This document shows positions 23,301-37,242 of a stretch of DNA of 64,000 bases, one piece after another (within the stretch, counting starts at the first letter, position 1; each line of letters opens with the position of its first letter). The position numbers were made by a program, and so were the translations under genes. The stretch is from Chionis minor (Eukaryota > Chordata > Aves > Charadriiformes > Chionididae): assembly GCA_013398295.1 (NCBI GenBank), contig VZSF01008968.1, forward strand, positions 744,001-808,000, read 5' to 3'. The notes beneath the pieces are model-generated. The model was not told where the DNA came from. It did no database searches and was given only the letters and a program-made list of their open reading frames with translations.

Positions 23301-26300
23301 TAGAGCCCCTCAGGACATTCAGAAAAATTGAGGGAAGAGGTTAAAGATAGTGGACTTTAAAATTCAATTTATCTGTTGCCTGTGAGCACCAGAGAGACAC
23401 ACAGACTGGCTCAGTAAAGTAGAGAAAGTTAATTCTAAAATATTCTTGCGGGGTTATTTTGGAGGTTTGCATTTTTTGGATGCGTCTTAATGGAAAAACA
23501 TTCTGGAAGCATCAGCCTTGCTGTGATGTTCAGGATGGTTAGTGGCACTGTCACTGGATCCCAATGCCTCTGTGTGTGTGTGAAATGTACAGTTGTATGT
23601 TTGAATTCCCAGCAGGAAATTGCATTTTGTCATGGAAACGTCATCAGACGTTCAAGATCCGTGATCTAGTTATGCTTGGCAGTAGGTTTTTTTGCTTTCT
23701 TTTATTAGTGTCTTACAGTCCTAGAGGAATCCCTATGGTGACACTTGGTGCAAGTTATGTTATTTGAGCAAACCTTCAGCTGGAAATGCATTCAGAGATG
23801 GTTTTTTAACTATTGAGTAGGAGCTAGATGAACAAAGAAAATTTCTTGAAAAGAGAGGCTACATTACAAAACAAAGTAGATAAAAAGTGCTGTTCAGATG
23901 AAAGAGGGATAATTTCAAAGGAATTCTGTATCTTTGAACATCAGCCTCCAAAGTCTGTCTTTGTAACTTATGTGCTGTCTTACATTGAAGACAATGCATG
24001 ACTTCACTCTGTCAGAGAAAGATAATAATTCCTTTATTCCTCATTATGCCTGTGGGAGAATCATGGTAATGTTAGGCATTTGCATGCATGTTCAAAGTGT
24101 AAGCTAACCTTGGAACAGTCCTATATACCACTTCTGCGTCAATGTTGTTGGCCTGTTTGCTTGATGGTGAAGCTATGATACATTCATGTTGCAGTGACTA
24201 CAAGTACCCCCAGACAATTTTGAACTAGTTTTGGTACTACTAAATGCAGTTTTTCCCTGTAGCTCTGGGCAACCTCACAGCCAGGATTTTTACCCATGTT
24301 TTTGGGCAGATTTTTGCATTCCGTACTGAACACTGTGCTGTGATATCCACAGCTAGGCGAGGTACATCTGCATGAACTGGAGATATTACGCTGGAGACAT
24401 GCCCTAAAACATGATGCAGAAGAGACTTGGCCAAGTGTAACCTAAAGCTGCAGGCTGCATCAGATCTTAGGTACACCAACAGAATATATCATCTTCCCAA
24501 TTCAGAAAATAATTGATAAGCAAATACTGGTACACTTTGAACTGAGATAACTGTCCCCATTTGTGAATTTATCCCTTTCTAATTTCGAATAATTTTATCC
24601 TGGAATGAGCTATCAATTCATGTAGTCTTCAGCTCCCAATGTAGTACTTTTTAATTCAGTATCAGTGCCTTCCAGGGTAGTCTGCTTTATCTTCTGTTCC
24701 TAGTAATTTATCTTAGTCAGTGCGGAGGCTGTTAGAGTTAGTAAGGAAACTGAAGACCTGTAGTCCTGCCTTCTTATCTCCTGTTCAACTTCTTTACCTC
24801 TCAGAAGTGTGAACATTTCCTATGGTCCTATAGTCAGAAGTTGATAGGGTATTTTTCTGTTTAGCAAGAGATATGCTGTGAGAAGGTACCTTGTGCCTTG
24901 CTCTTTCTTCAGCCCTGTCATATATACATTTTCAAACTGCAAACATAACGCAATCAAAAATAGTTAAGCTTTCTTCTTAGCTGTGCATATCAGTACAGTC
25001 CCAAAAAGGTTAAATATAGAAATAAACTGACTTGCTGTTTTCATTTCCAGTAAGAGCTTGCTATTTCATTTGCTCCCACATGCATATCCCTCCGCAGTTT
25101 TAAAAGTATTTTTTGTTTAAAAGCCATTATAGCTAATTTTCCACTGAGACCAACTGACAAACATAATTACATTCCAAATATTCTTTGTTGTTCAGGCACT
25201 TTCTGGAAACATCTAAAAAGTTTACATTCTCAAAGGACATAGGGAATAAAGGGGAACTGTACATTGTACAGATTTGGCATCACAGTGCTGAAAGAGTTTT
25301 TTAAATGTTACTTGGACAATCATACCAAATAGAATATGTTGCCCGACAGTTGGTGAAATTTTTATGATTTCTAAGTACCAAAAATTGTTTAATCCCTTAC
25401 AAGACTAAAAGGTTCAGATTGTGCCATGGAAAACTTGCTGCAGTTTCTTCCCTAACATGCTGAAACTTAGTATTTCGTGTCTTTTTGATTGCACACTCCG
25501 TCTTATCTTTGGTCTGTTGATGGATACCATGAGACATCTTGAGTAGTGAAGATTATCAGCTGTAACAGGTTGTCATTTTAGTTCTGCAACTTTTCAGTGA
25601 AATTCTCAGCGTGTTATCCAAGATGGTGATAGCTGTGCCTCTGGTCTAAACGTGCAAAAGTTTTATTCCCTGGAAATGTGAAGATGACTTAGCGTTTAGG
25701 ATGGCTTTAACTCTTTGCATATTTACATGTCCTGACATTGAAAGTCATACTTATTTGATTATTTCAGTTTATGTAAGCATGCTGAGAAACTAGGCAACAA
25801 GGACAGTGTAGTAGGAAGTATGGCCTGATGGAAAGGCAGAGAAGAAGATTTAGTATCAGGATTGTGAAAAGCAAGAGAATTAGTGTAAGGTAGATGAGAA
25901 GCATATTCTGTACTAGAAGGCTCATTAACCAATAAATTCTGGAATGTACAGTAAAGAGAAATATGAAGTAGTTTGTTTCACTGTCTGGTCACACAAAAGC
26001 AACAGAATGTGACAAACATGGAGGATGGGAAAAACGAGTAAGTGAGGTCGATGCGGCATAATAGCAATGATATTAACTTTAAATGTCAATGAACAGTGAC
26101 AAAAACTTTATTTTTAATAAATTAGAAATGCATTAAACCTGCCTTGATCTCTTCCATGTAATGCCGCAAATGTTCCTGCTACCATGGTGTTAATTACCTT
26201 TTTTTTTTGGTTAGTACAGTGAAAATTATTGTTGAAGAAGAGCAGATTTTGAAATTAGGATCTAAATAATACACAGCTTCACAGCTAGCTATGAAACAAA

Positions 26301-28567
26301 GTAAGAGGGCTTATTCCTAACTCCAACATGAGTGTAGTATGTTCTTAGAGCTGGCATGTGCTGATATGACATTATATGTTCTTAGATGTATTTTTACATC
26401 ATATGGACAGTTGACTAGTAATATTGTCATAGGAGAATATGACATGCAGAATGAGCCAGAGTTCTGCCCTAGATGTTACATGCCTATATTACAAAACAAC
26501 ATGAATACATTACACATTATTTTTATTGTAAACACTATCTTAGTGCTCAGTATTTATAAAATTTACTTTTAAGTATTCACACATTAATTTGGTTTTCACT
26601 GAAAATTTCAGCGTGAAATATGGATACTAATCCATTTATTAACGTGTAAGTAGATCATTCTATTCCTGAGATACAAAAATTAACGTTGGGTGAACAGGAG
26701 ATCAACAAGCATTTAGGTATTGAAAAAAGGATCCAGAGGATCTATACAGGTTCATTTTTCCAGCTAGACAACTAGGATATGCCTCTAAAACTAGTTAACC
26801 CTTGTCTAGTAATAATTTCCCAAAAACACAGCGCATCAGCTAGTGATGATATAGCTGTGAAGTTTTTCTGCCATTACTTTACTCTTCAGAGCCGGCTTCC
26901 ATTTGAGCTCAATCCCCAGATCAGACCTGGGATATAGCACATTTCCTCTTTACTTTTTCTGGCAGCAAGTAGACATTAAACAAAAAATCTTTTTTTACGC
27001 AAATATCAGTTATAAATCTCCAAGAAAAAAGACGTCTAAAAGCATACAACTTCCCACCTACAAATAGGAAACAATATTGCCATAAGTAACACAAAGAAAT
27101 ATGACGGAATGAAAGCTTGGAAGCATGTAGGGAAATTAAAAAAAAAGATTTGAACTGAAATTATGCTGAACTTGAACTTTCTCCATAAATTTTGTAAAAG
27201 TATAGTTTGTGTGGGGTGGGTGGAAATGCATGCAGAGTATTTAGAGGGGAAAACTTACAATCAAGAAAAAAAAAATCACTCTTTCTTTTCCTGTTTTGTA
27301 GTTCGAAATTTTAGTTCATTACATTGAGGGGGAAAAAAAAATCAAAATTATTGTTTCAAAAAAGCCTCCCAAATTTACACTTCTTAAGTATCTGAAATTA
27401 CAATAACTTCAGAATGTGGCCATTTTAAGGCATGCTGAAGGAGACAAAATCCTGTCTACTGAAAAATAATCCTTACAGTTTACACAGCAGCTGTCACTTC
27501 ACATGATACGCAGCCCACGCTTTCACGGCACAATGACATGCAATAATAACCATGTAAACTAGTAAATCCTAGAAACATTTTGACATAAACTTAGCAGATT
27601 GTGTTTTGCTGAAGAGGAAGACAAAGTTCAACTTGACCTTTCAATGACTTATACAATACTAGAATATTTCCAGTAGAATATGATTTAGCAAACATGAAAG
27701 GAACAGTTTAAACATAGATGTATACATTACGACAAACAGCTTTTTCAAACATATATCTTAAGGTTTTACCATTTATGGAGGAGTTTGCTTTTTTATCACT
27801 TCTGAATACAAGCTGTAAAAGCAGCAGATTGAAAATTATTATGATGCTAAATAATTATCTATAGGAAGGCATGAGCAAGATGAACTACTTGCAATAAAAA
27901 CAGAGAGAATGTTAATAAGAAGCCTTTAGTTTTCAGTAAAACAGTTAAAGGAACTACTGCTCCTCATACATGTATCTGTAATAATCAGTATGTTTCCTAT
28001 ATGCAGTAATGAAAAGGTTGTATGTTACAAAGGTGGAGCATGGAAATAATTCAAAGTTGGCTATCAAAATAAAGAAAAAGGATAGCATACCTGAATCATG
28101 AAAGATTTTTAACCTTTGGACAGGTACTAGGGTAGAAGTGCATGGATTTTTCATTACTTAATTACCTCTGAGAGCTATAAATTGCATACCAACAAATGGT
28201 AATATGATACAGTCCTTTTATACTAATTATTGATATAAAATATGTTGGGTTCCAACCCAGGAAAACAGGTTGGTTTCTTGCAGTACTTAGCTTGGAATGG
28301 TAGTAGACCTGCTCACCAAGGAAAGAAACAAATAAAAATTGTGTGTGAAAGAGTTTAATTGGGAGAACAGAGCTCTTCCACTGCAGCTAAGTTTGACCAC
28401 AAGGGGTGATAAAAATGCTTTGCAAATTATCCCATAAAAGGAAAAGGAACAGATATTTAAAAAACAACAACAACAACAGAAAGACCATAAGAAGACATAG
28501 AGAGAGATAAATCATACAGATTTGATGGGATGCACTCTAAAAACAGAGCCAAGTGACTGGAATTCTC
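20341..28567. other. Unannotated AT-rich stretch
   Basis: No gene or recognisable interspersed repeat is seen in these 8 kb. Open frames are below about 80 codons. A 13-base A run lies near 21488. Nothing else stands out by eye. Confidence 0.55.
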
Positions 28568-28825
28568 CAGTTTAAAAAAAAAAAAAAAGAAAAAAAAGAA
28601 AGCAAAGAAAGCTATAAAACTGAAAATAATAAATGAAGTATTGCAAAAATGAGTTCAAAGTTAAGAGCAAAAGGAGATGACTTCGAGGAGAGGAGAAAAA
28701 AAGATAATTTGGGAAAAAATAACCAAGAAAAAAAGCAAGACTTTCTATTTTTCTATTTACAAGGTTTCTGTTTCTCTGTCTCCCTTTTATCTTTTTACCA
28801 TTTCTTTTTTTCTTTTTTATCAGCT
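28568..28825. repeat. Purine-rich block followed by pyrimidine-rich block
   Basis: From about 28572 to 28735 the plus strand is dominated by A and G, starting with a near-pure A tract. From about 28740 to 28825 it switches to T and C, ending in runs such as ttctttttttc. The two blocks could pair as an imperfect inverted repeat. A 96-codon minus-strand frame here is a product of the low complexity and is not a gene. Confidence 0.65.
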
Positions 28826-29349
28826 TGAATAACTTTGACTCTACCAAGTTTCCACCCTCCATAAATGTTTCAAACCACTGGCAGTTAGATTTTGTTCAAA
28901 CATAAATCAAGACAGATGGATCCTTCCAGCTGTCTTGAATGAGAACTGGGGGAAGCACAAACCCCAGATATTTCATCATTCTCCATAGGCCTTGTTTATT
29001 CCCCCACCAACATAAGGCTGACCTTTTCCTTACTGTTAAAATGCCCTGCGGCTTGTACTTTAGAGGACAAATGCAAGAACTACACAGTTTTAGCTCTAAA
29101 AGAAAAGAGAACTCCTGAGTGTTATATTTTCATGTTTAAATTATGTCTTAAGTCCAAACCAAAAAACTTCAAAATCTTCATCCAGCTGTTGAATTCCGGG
29201 GTCACTTAATCTATATTTGACCTTACACTCGAGCCACCCACATTTCTGCTTCTTGACATACCTGGCATTGCTGTACTCTTGTCTGTACAGATGGAAGCAG
29301 CATCCAGCCTAACCACCCTCACGTGAGCTCAGCGTGGTACTGGTGCTCT
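28826..29349. other. Unannotated sequence before LTR
   Basis: No feature is recognised. The last part (about 29290-29349) could be an unaligned extension of the adjacent LTR or its flank. Confidence 0.45.
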
Positions 29350-29932
29350 GGTGGGTTTGCCCCACGCAGCATCCAGACACCCATCCAGCCTCTTCCTCAC
29401 TCCCCTCACCTGGGGGATGGGGAGAAAAATAGAATGAAGGGGAAAATTCTTGTGGATCAAGACAATGACAGTTTAATAAGAAGAGCAAAAGCTGCATGTT
29501 CAACCACAGCAAAAAGAGAAAGTCATCCACCACTTCCCATCAGTGGGTAGATGTCCAGCCACTTCTTGAAAAGCAGGGCCTCAGCACACGTAACTGGTGT
29601 TTGGGAAGACAGACTCCAACTCTGAATGTTCTCCCTTCCTCCACCTTTCCCTCAGATTTTACCGGTGAGCGCAACATCATATGGTATGGATTATCTCTTT
29701 GGTCAGTTGGGGTCATATGTGTCCCCTCTCAGCCTCTTGACCACCCCTGGCCTGCTTACTTCTTTGGGGAACTGAGGAGAGAAAGACTTGATGGTGTGCA
29801 AGCCTTTTTCAGGAACAGGGAAAACGCTAGTGTGCTACCAACAAAGTTTAAGCCACAAATGCAAAGCACAGCACTACATGAGCTGCTATAAGTAAAGTTA
29901 ATTTCTTAACGACATTGTAGCCAGACCCAGTA
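29350..29932 (-). mobile_element. ERV LTR, probably solo (LTR 1)
   Basis: Read on the minus strand, the sequence starts at 29932 with TGTACTGGGTCTGGC, the common start of an avian ERV LTR family, and shares its block order with the LTRs at 46373-46646 and 53886-54428. It includes an ATATGATGTTG-type block in the U3 region (plus-strand 29664-29684), but the TATA box region (plus-strand cagattttaccggtgagc) is decayed. No internal retroviral sequence adjoins either side, so a solo LTR left by LTR-LTR recombination is likely. The 131-codon plus-strand frame at 29496-29891 lies antisense across it and is not a gene. The low-coordinate end is uncertain by about 60 bases. Confidence 0.75.
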
Positions 29933-32900
29933 CAGAGACGTGAAACCATGACCCACAGTAATTCGCTCCTAACAAGATTCAGATTTGTCTTACGCTATTT
30001 AAGCACGCCTAATAATGGTGATGAGGTCTAGCATTTAACACATATAGCTTAGTCATAAGGAAGAATCTAATGTTTTAAAAACATGGAATAAAAACATGGC
30101 ATCTTCAAATGAATGCTGTAATTGCCTGGTGCAATTAGAATGGTGCAAGGCAGTTTCTTGCATATGTAATTTGTTTTGGTCCAATTCTTTAGACTGCCAA
30201 GGTCCTTCTCCATCCTGTGAAGCATACCCTACAGCCTGACTGGGAAAATTGACCTTTATTAAGCACCAGAAAAGGGAATTGAATCTGCATCTCCTGTTTT
30301 GTGTGTATACTGAAAGATACTGTCCTGGCTTGCATGGGAAGTATGGTTTCAATTGGTGATGGACGATAAAAATAAAAAATCCAGGACGTTCAATTTTCAC
30401 CAAGAGCCAACTACCTGAAAGTAATGTGTAGAAATATGCAATACTTGGAAGCTCTTTTCTGTGTCATAGTTTTTGGCTCTTTAGTTTCACACACACTGCA
30501 TTTTGTTGAAGTTCAGATGAAAGGAGGTGGTTGGTTTTTTGGGGTTTTTTTTTGTTTTTAAATAATATTTAATTTAATCAGTATCTTCATTCTTTTATTT
30601 GACCTCAGTTGAAAAAACCAAAACCCTTCCCCCTCTGTTTCTTTTATATGATTAAAGATTTTAAATCAGAATCTTTCAGGTGCTTTCTATTCAGGCATTT
30701 TGTCTGTTTTGTAAGCCAAATTGACTTTTTCATTAAGATTTTAAAAAAGAATGATGTGAATGAAACCGTTCAAAATAGTAGTTAAAGATTACAAGCTAAA
30801 GGAAAATTTTTCACATTATGCTGCATGAAAGTGGGAATGAAGGGTCCATATATTTGGTGGTCTCTTACTCTTAACATCTGTATCTATCCTAACATAGTCA
30901 TTAAAATGGAACTGTTTGGTAAGAAACTGGATAACGTTTGTTTATATTGCAACAAGTAGAGATTTTTGCAGAGGAAGGGAATGTAAAAGATGGAAACTGA
31001 AAACTAGATATGCTTTTTAAAAGTATCTCAGAACTTCTTGGCATTTTTTTTAACCTGTCATTCAAGCAGTCTGCAATTAATGTAAATATTTTAATGGTAC
31101 AGTTAAGAATTCATTAATAAGACAATAAAATTCTGAAAAGAAAAAAATGGACAAAATGTGCTTTTAAATTATTTGTCATCTTGAAATTTGACAGTTTACA
31201 ATAACATGTATATGAACCTCACAACTAGTAAAATATTTTCATCCAGATAAAGCAGTACTTTTCCTGAATAATTTCTGAGGTTTTAGAAATATGTAAGAAT
31301 TATAATGAATTATGTAAATTATTTCCTGACCAGTCTTAATAAGTTTAAAATTCATAACCCACATTTCTGAAAAAGAAACTTTTGCATTATGTATGCTCAC
31401 AGCATATGTAGAAGACTGAACACATTTGAAAGAAGATCTTGAACTAGGTAACTCGTTTTGAGCAAATAGAATATTTTCATCCTGAAGATGAGAGTACCAA
31501 AAAAACAATTTTCATTGGAAAAAAAAAAAAAGTCAATTTCTCATTTATTTCATGCCACGTTGTACTTCTTGTAACAGTAGTGACTGATACAAAAATGTTT
31601 ATATAATTATGAAGCTCTGCTTGTCAGACTTTCAAAAGTGTGTATTTATACTTGAATTTGTGTGCTTATTTACTATATTTGCACACAGTGCCATGAAAAC
31701 TTTGCAGGCAAATTAGACATGCAGTTGTATATTTACCATTCTGAAAAATTATTCTTAGCTGTCATTGTGTAAAACTAGATTGTTAGGATGCAAAAACTAC
31801 TAGTAGATGTGCACTATGCAATGGCAAAACTATGTGCATATCTGGTTTTGGCAGTTGCTAGTCACGATGTTTAAATGCTGAGGTTGATACTTTTTTGCTT
31901 TAGGCAATGTGCGTTGCATACTCCTTGAGAAAGATTTCAATGCTGCATTTATTTGCTACTTGCAAACGTAGCAACTTTTAGGCTATATATTCTTTTAAAT
32001 GTGCATTTCAGTAGCTTCTAAGTGGTAAATATGACTAGCTCTCCTCTGACCTCCCTTTTGGTAAACTGTATCACTGACCAACTGTGGTGGAGTAAGTTGT
32101 GTCTGCAAGGCTGTAGATGATTTTAGTGGTGTCGCAGAACACTGTGTCCGAGTCATTGTTTTCTTAGAACCTTGTTCTGCCCTCTTGCATATGGTACACC
32201 TTCGCCTCTTGCTCAGAGGTCCTGCCTTGATTGTATAGCAGGCTTGGGTGCAGTGCTGCGAGGCCTCCCAATCCTTTGCTTTTGCCATGAAGAAGCTGCT
32301 GTTACATCCAGGAAGGAGAGGATGAGCAGTGCTCTCTGCTGTTCCTTTGTGTAGTCAAGCTCTCGTACTGTTCTGAGATGCCTTGTCAGAGGCAGAATGA
32401 GATCGCCTGTATACAGATGGGCAACCCAAACTATTCTCTATGATTTGCCTCTGGCCACCCTTAGCCCTCTGCCAAGATGCAGTTCCCACCTCCATGCACC
32501 TGCCTGGAGGTGCAGCGACCTCCCGCCACTTGCAGTCTTCCAGAACACTCATGTTAGGAAAACCCTGGATCCCTCTGACTCCCTCCTCAGGCTGCTCTCT
32601 GGGAATACATCATAACCCCTGGTAAACTCTGTGTTTCCTAGATCAGTTTAAATACGTGCTCCTTACTGCTAGTCTAATTTCTGTGAATCAAGAGCTTTAG
32701 TCCAGGCACTGACTTTGGGCAGGAGCAAATCTTGTTGCTGGGGTTTCATCAGGGGAGGATGAGAATGAAAACTTCTTTTGCCATAGCAACATTTCAGGTG
32801 AAATGGGGTCTGGATAAAATTGACCCTGCTCTCTTCTGTAAACCAGATATTTTGGTGTATGAATGTACAGGATGGACAGAAACTTAAGGGAAAATAAAAT

Positions 32901-35694
32901 ACAAACACTATGTTCTTGTTTAGAATTCCATGTGTGGTAACTTATCATAGTATTGTGAATAGAATAATGACATGACTAAATGTAATGGCATAATACCAAG
33001 GGCTAGCACAATCCATCTTAACAGTTTGAAGAAATTGCTGTAATGTCTCATGTCAAAAAAGCACCGAAGTGTATCAGTGAGCAGCTAATCCTGGCTCAAC
33101 CTGACAAACTTCAGAGTATTATGGCAGGAAATATTAAGGAGATGACTAGTGGCGGCCAAAGTTTAACAAGCAGCGTGCTTTTTTTCCATATTTAATGCTA
33201 AAGAAGGAAGAAAAAAACAGCTATAATGGTGGGAAGAGCAAAGCAGATAAGGAAAGGATAGTGGTTATTGGTTCTAGAGCACTTGGGAACTTAGAGTCTG
33301 TACAAGCTGTTTTGTATGAGATGCTCAAGGTTTTGCTTTTTTTAAAAAAATATCTGTGTGATATAATCCTTATGCTGCTTTTTCTATCTTTATGTGCAGT
33401 TTCTCTTGGTTTTCTCTCATTCGCATTTAAGTTACTTTGAGTCATAAGCAAGGGAGAAAACATAAAGGAATGGATGACCTTACCATTTTAATTTAAAACA
33501 TCTGAATATATCTTATTCCAGCTCCTTGTTCTCTTGTTCTCTGAGTCTGTGTTACTTTTTGCAGACATTTGATATATTTTAAAGACTTTCATCCTTTGAC
33601 TGAGCCATACCATCATCTACTATCCTGCTGTGTACATCCATGCCATCATGATGGACTTTTGGGCGTAGAAATATGACCTGGTGCTTTTGCAGTTTCATTC
33701 TTTGTAGGGAAGCAAGCAATTATAACAATACCTGTATTTGCCATGTGAGGATAGTAACTTACTCTTCATTTCTTCCATATCCTTTTGTATCTATCTGATG
33801 TCATAAAATTACTCTATGGTAAGTGACCAGATGGTAACAGCAAGTAAGACTATCCAGCACTGGAAGTGGCATGCCGTGCCATGCCATGCAACTGGAAATG
33901 GCATGGCGTTTAGACATGAGGGAAGCACCTAATCAATAGATGGGCCAGTGGAGCTGCTGTGCCTCCACATCTGTTTTAGGAGGAGAGTAACCTCAGACTT
34001 AACTGTCCCAGTGAAGATAGCACTGGGCTTTTTTAACAGAACTCTGAATTGCCCTAGAAGGGAAAAACAGTCTTCTTGCGTCATCTTACAGGATCCCACA
34101 GTTTGGCTTGTAGGCAAAACTACGCAAACATGTCAAACAAAAGGCTACTAATTGGTAGCAAATGTTACTTTACCCTGGAGCAAGTTCTAATGTTTGCTGG
34201 TTGGTCTTTTCAGATGAACCTCTCATCATATAATAACCTCAGGGACTGGAAACAGTCATGTTTCATGCAGCTTTAGCTTCCTGTGCTTGATCTATTTTGA
34301 TTTTTAGAGAATAAAGCATAATGCACTGATCCATTAATAGTAGGAAGTCTCTGAAACACAAAAAATACAAGGAGCAGATAGATAGCACAAACATTAAAAG
34401 AAGTAGAACAGATCTGGCCAGATTTTTCTAAACAAAATGCTTTGCAGAAGTCTCTCTCTTTTTTGAAAAGAAATATGTGACCCATTTCTAGGCTTCTTAC
34501 CCATCATTTTCTGCAAAAGTGGGATTATAAATCCCACTAAATATCTTTAATATGCAGATTCACCACGAAAACTGTAGTATGAATGTTGTTTACAACATAT
34601 AAACAGAGTTCCCCCATATAAACAGATGTCTCCTTTTTCAGTATTCTGCAGCTATAATTTTATTTTAGTTACTTTCTTTGATCTTTGTCTGGCATTATGT
34701 CCCTCATACAGGTTTTGGCAGGTTGAAGTGTTTGCGTATAAATGGTGCTGTACTTTTCAGCAAAAAATTCTCCATTTCAGTTCAAATTATCCTTAGACTA
34801 TTAACAACTTTGCAGAGATAAAAGGGCTGGGTGTGTTTACACATCAGTACTGCGAGGGGATGAACAGTCCTGTGTTGTAGGTGGGAGTTGGTTTGAATTG
34901 GGCAAGAACCCTGTCTCTGAAATTTCTGGAACTGATACATAACAAAGCTGGAATAGAAAGCAAATGTATACTATGTTTAAATTCTAATATAAAATGACTT
35001 AGAATCTTGGTACGATAAAATTTTTCTACTAGCATTTTCTTTTAATTGACATTATGTAACCATAGTAAACAGTACTTTAAAATTATTTTAGAATAATAAT
35101 GCGTATCTTGTGTAATAAAATTTTCATTTGAAGTTAGACATGTGAAACCACTACTCCCTTAAACTATACGAAACATAAGAAATACAGGTCATCAAAAAGG
35201 AACACTGTTGTGCTTTTGAAGAGTTTGTCTTTAAAATAAAACACCTCTCCATGATCCCTTCACAAGTTACACTTCAGGGCAGCCTGCCACAGCATCTCCC
35301 CTACCCTGAACAAGCTGCTCTGCATAAATCCAAAGTCATCATTTTCCTACATGCTTTCCTCACGCCTCTTAGCAAATGCAGCCAACGCTTCTGTCAGCAT
35401 TCACAATCTCCAGCTGGCTTTACTTTGTTTGTGAATCCAGGTTCAGGGCTGTTAAAATTTCCCCAGAAGAACCAGGGCCTGCAAAAGTAGAAGCTCTTTC
35501 AGGATGCTTAAAAAGGGCTTTGTCCAAATCCTCATAGTACAATAAAACAGTAAAATGAAAAACACTCAAAGAAATTTTAAATCTGCTCTTGTATCATTCA
35601 GTGATATAGCATCACTAAGGAAATCATTGCCACCACCAAGAATATAGTCTGAAAATGTGGCCATTTAAATTGGATAAACATTAAAACATTTGTT
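29933..35694. other. Unannotated stretch
   Basis: No coding exon or interspersed repeat is recognised. The part at about 32030-32640 is richer in GC than its surroundings and carries several short overlapping frames on both strands (60-97 codons), none with a recognisable domain. A strong small hairpin lies at 33878-33907. Confidence 0.5.
33878..33907. repeat. Perfect 10-bp inverted repeat (hairpin)
   Basis: The arms gccatgccat (33878-33887) and atggcatggc (33898-33907) are exact reverse complements around a 10-base loop. In RNA, two G-U pairs would extend the stem outward. The sequence just upstream repeats the same ggcatgcc theme. There is no sign that it is a microRNA, because the stem is too short. 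Confidence 0.75.
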
Positions 35695-35727
35695 TGTGTG
35701 TGTGTGTATACACACACACATATATAC
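35695..35727. repeat. (TG)n/(CA)n dinucleotide palindrome
   Basis: A TG run turns into TATA and then a CA run. Bases 35697-35720 are a perfect 24-bp palindrome centred on GTATAC. Alternating purine-pyrimidine runs of this kind can adopt Z-DNA or a cruciform under supercoiling and are often length-polymorphic. Confidence 0.85.
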
Positions 35728-37107
35728 AGACACTTGAGTAACCAATATTTTGTGGAAGCACTACTTGGCATTGACCTGAAAAATGCTGAATGACTCAATG
35801 ACTTCCATGGAACTGCAAATTGGTTCTGAAAATATCCTCTAGGATATTAAAGAGATGCCTGTAGCAAGCAATTCCCAATTCGGAAATATGTTGCAGGCAA
35901 AGAAAAGCATCACTACCTTGAGGTTACTATGCTACGACTCAGAGCCTTTTCTGGATGCATTTCAAATATTTTCCATTGCTGCATCTTTGCATGTGAAGCA
36001 AGATCTAGGAAAGATTTTATTGAAAAAAAAATGTAAAAAATTCACACATATAATAGATGAGGAAAGTGTCTTTTCCTGTTTAAAAGAATGAAATGAAACA
36101 TCACTCTTGCAGACTTCTTTCCAGCAGAGAAGCTCATTGCTGTATACATTTTTGTTCTTGCTGTGGTGGTGAACTACTCCCAATACCTGCAGAGAATATT
36201 TTCTTTAACCTCAGAGTGCTTGTAAAACCTAGAGAGTGAAGACATTGACGGATGAAGGTATTTTGGAGGCTTGACATTCAGTTTGTGAGAAGCAATGGAG
36301 AATGCAAGCAGACTCTTGCAAGGTAGGGCATGGGAGGAATTACTTGTTAGCCACAGTGCTGAGAGCTGTTTCAGAATCAGAAAGCTTATTCCAGAGTCCT
36401 AATCAGGCATGAGAACAGGAAACCATAGAAATGAAACGTTGGCAATTTTAGCTGAAACACCTTTCTGGTCAAAAGAGGGCTATCATCCTGTGAAAGTATT
36501 TTTCTATAATTTAATTTCTCCTGCTTTCCCTGATTAATGTTATACAGGTGTGCAGTTTTCAAGCAAAAAGTTGGTCATCATCAGCTAGAGTTAGGATTAC
36601 ATAATTGCTTTTATTCTAATGCTGTGATTTTCAGACAACTATGACCTTGCTAATCTTTCATCTTTGGGAGCAAAATGTTTTTGGGCATCCTCTCAGCTTT
36701 CAAGCACATTTCTGGGAAAAGTTGTTCAGCCATACTTATCTGCTAGGAGATTAAGGGAAATGTTTGGGTGTTTTTTTTCTGTGGGGAAAGACAAATTTCT
36801 GTAACTCTTATTTGGCAAGTATGATGAGGTAAAGGTGAAACTTATAAAGGGGATATCTGCCGAGAACTTGCTTGCTCTTGTGACAAAAAGCCCTTACGTC
36901 AGCCAACATAACATTTACCATAACTTTATGTGTAGGAATTAACCACTTGAAATGAGATGATGTGGTGTGAGTAACATTTGCATGAGCTCTACCTGAAGTG
37001 CGTGTTTAAATATGTTTTTGAATAGAAAGTGTTGGTCATCTCTGGGTGCTAGGAAAGTGCAGGAGAATAGAGTTTCTAATCTTAGAAACTGAATTTTTCA
37101 GGCATTG
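35728..37107. other. Unannotated stretch
   Basis: No feature is recognised. Open frames are at most about 80 codons, without motifs. Confidence 0.55.
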
Positions 37108-37242
37108 TCATAGAATCACAGAACCATAGATCTGTAGTATCGTAGAATCACAAAATAATAAAATCATAGAACAGTTTGTTTGGAAGGGACCTCTAAAGGT
37201 CATCTAGTCCAACCCCCTGGCAATAAGCAGGGACATCTTCAG

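Noticed and set aside
28572..28862. 96-codon minus-strand frame rich in Lys, Phe and Leu
   Set aside because: It is a translation of the purine/pyrimidine low-complexity blocks.
29496..29891. 131-codon plus-strand open frame
   Set aside because: It lies antisense across a recognisable ERV LTR and has no domain; LTRs of this family often leave such chance frames.
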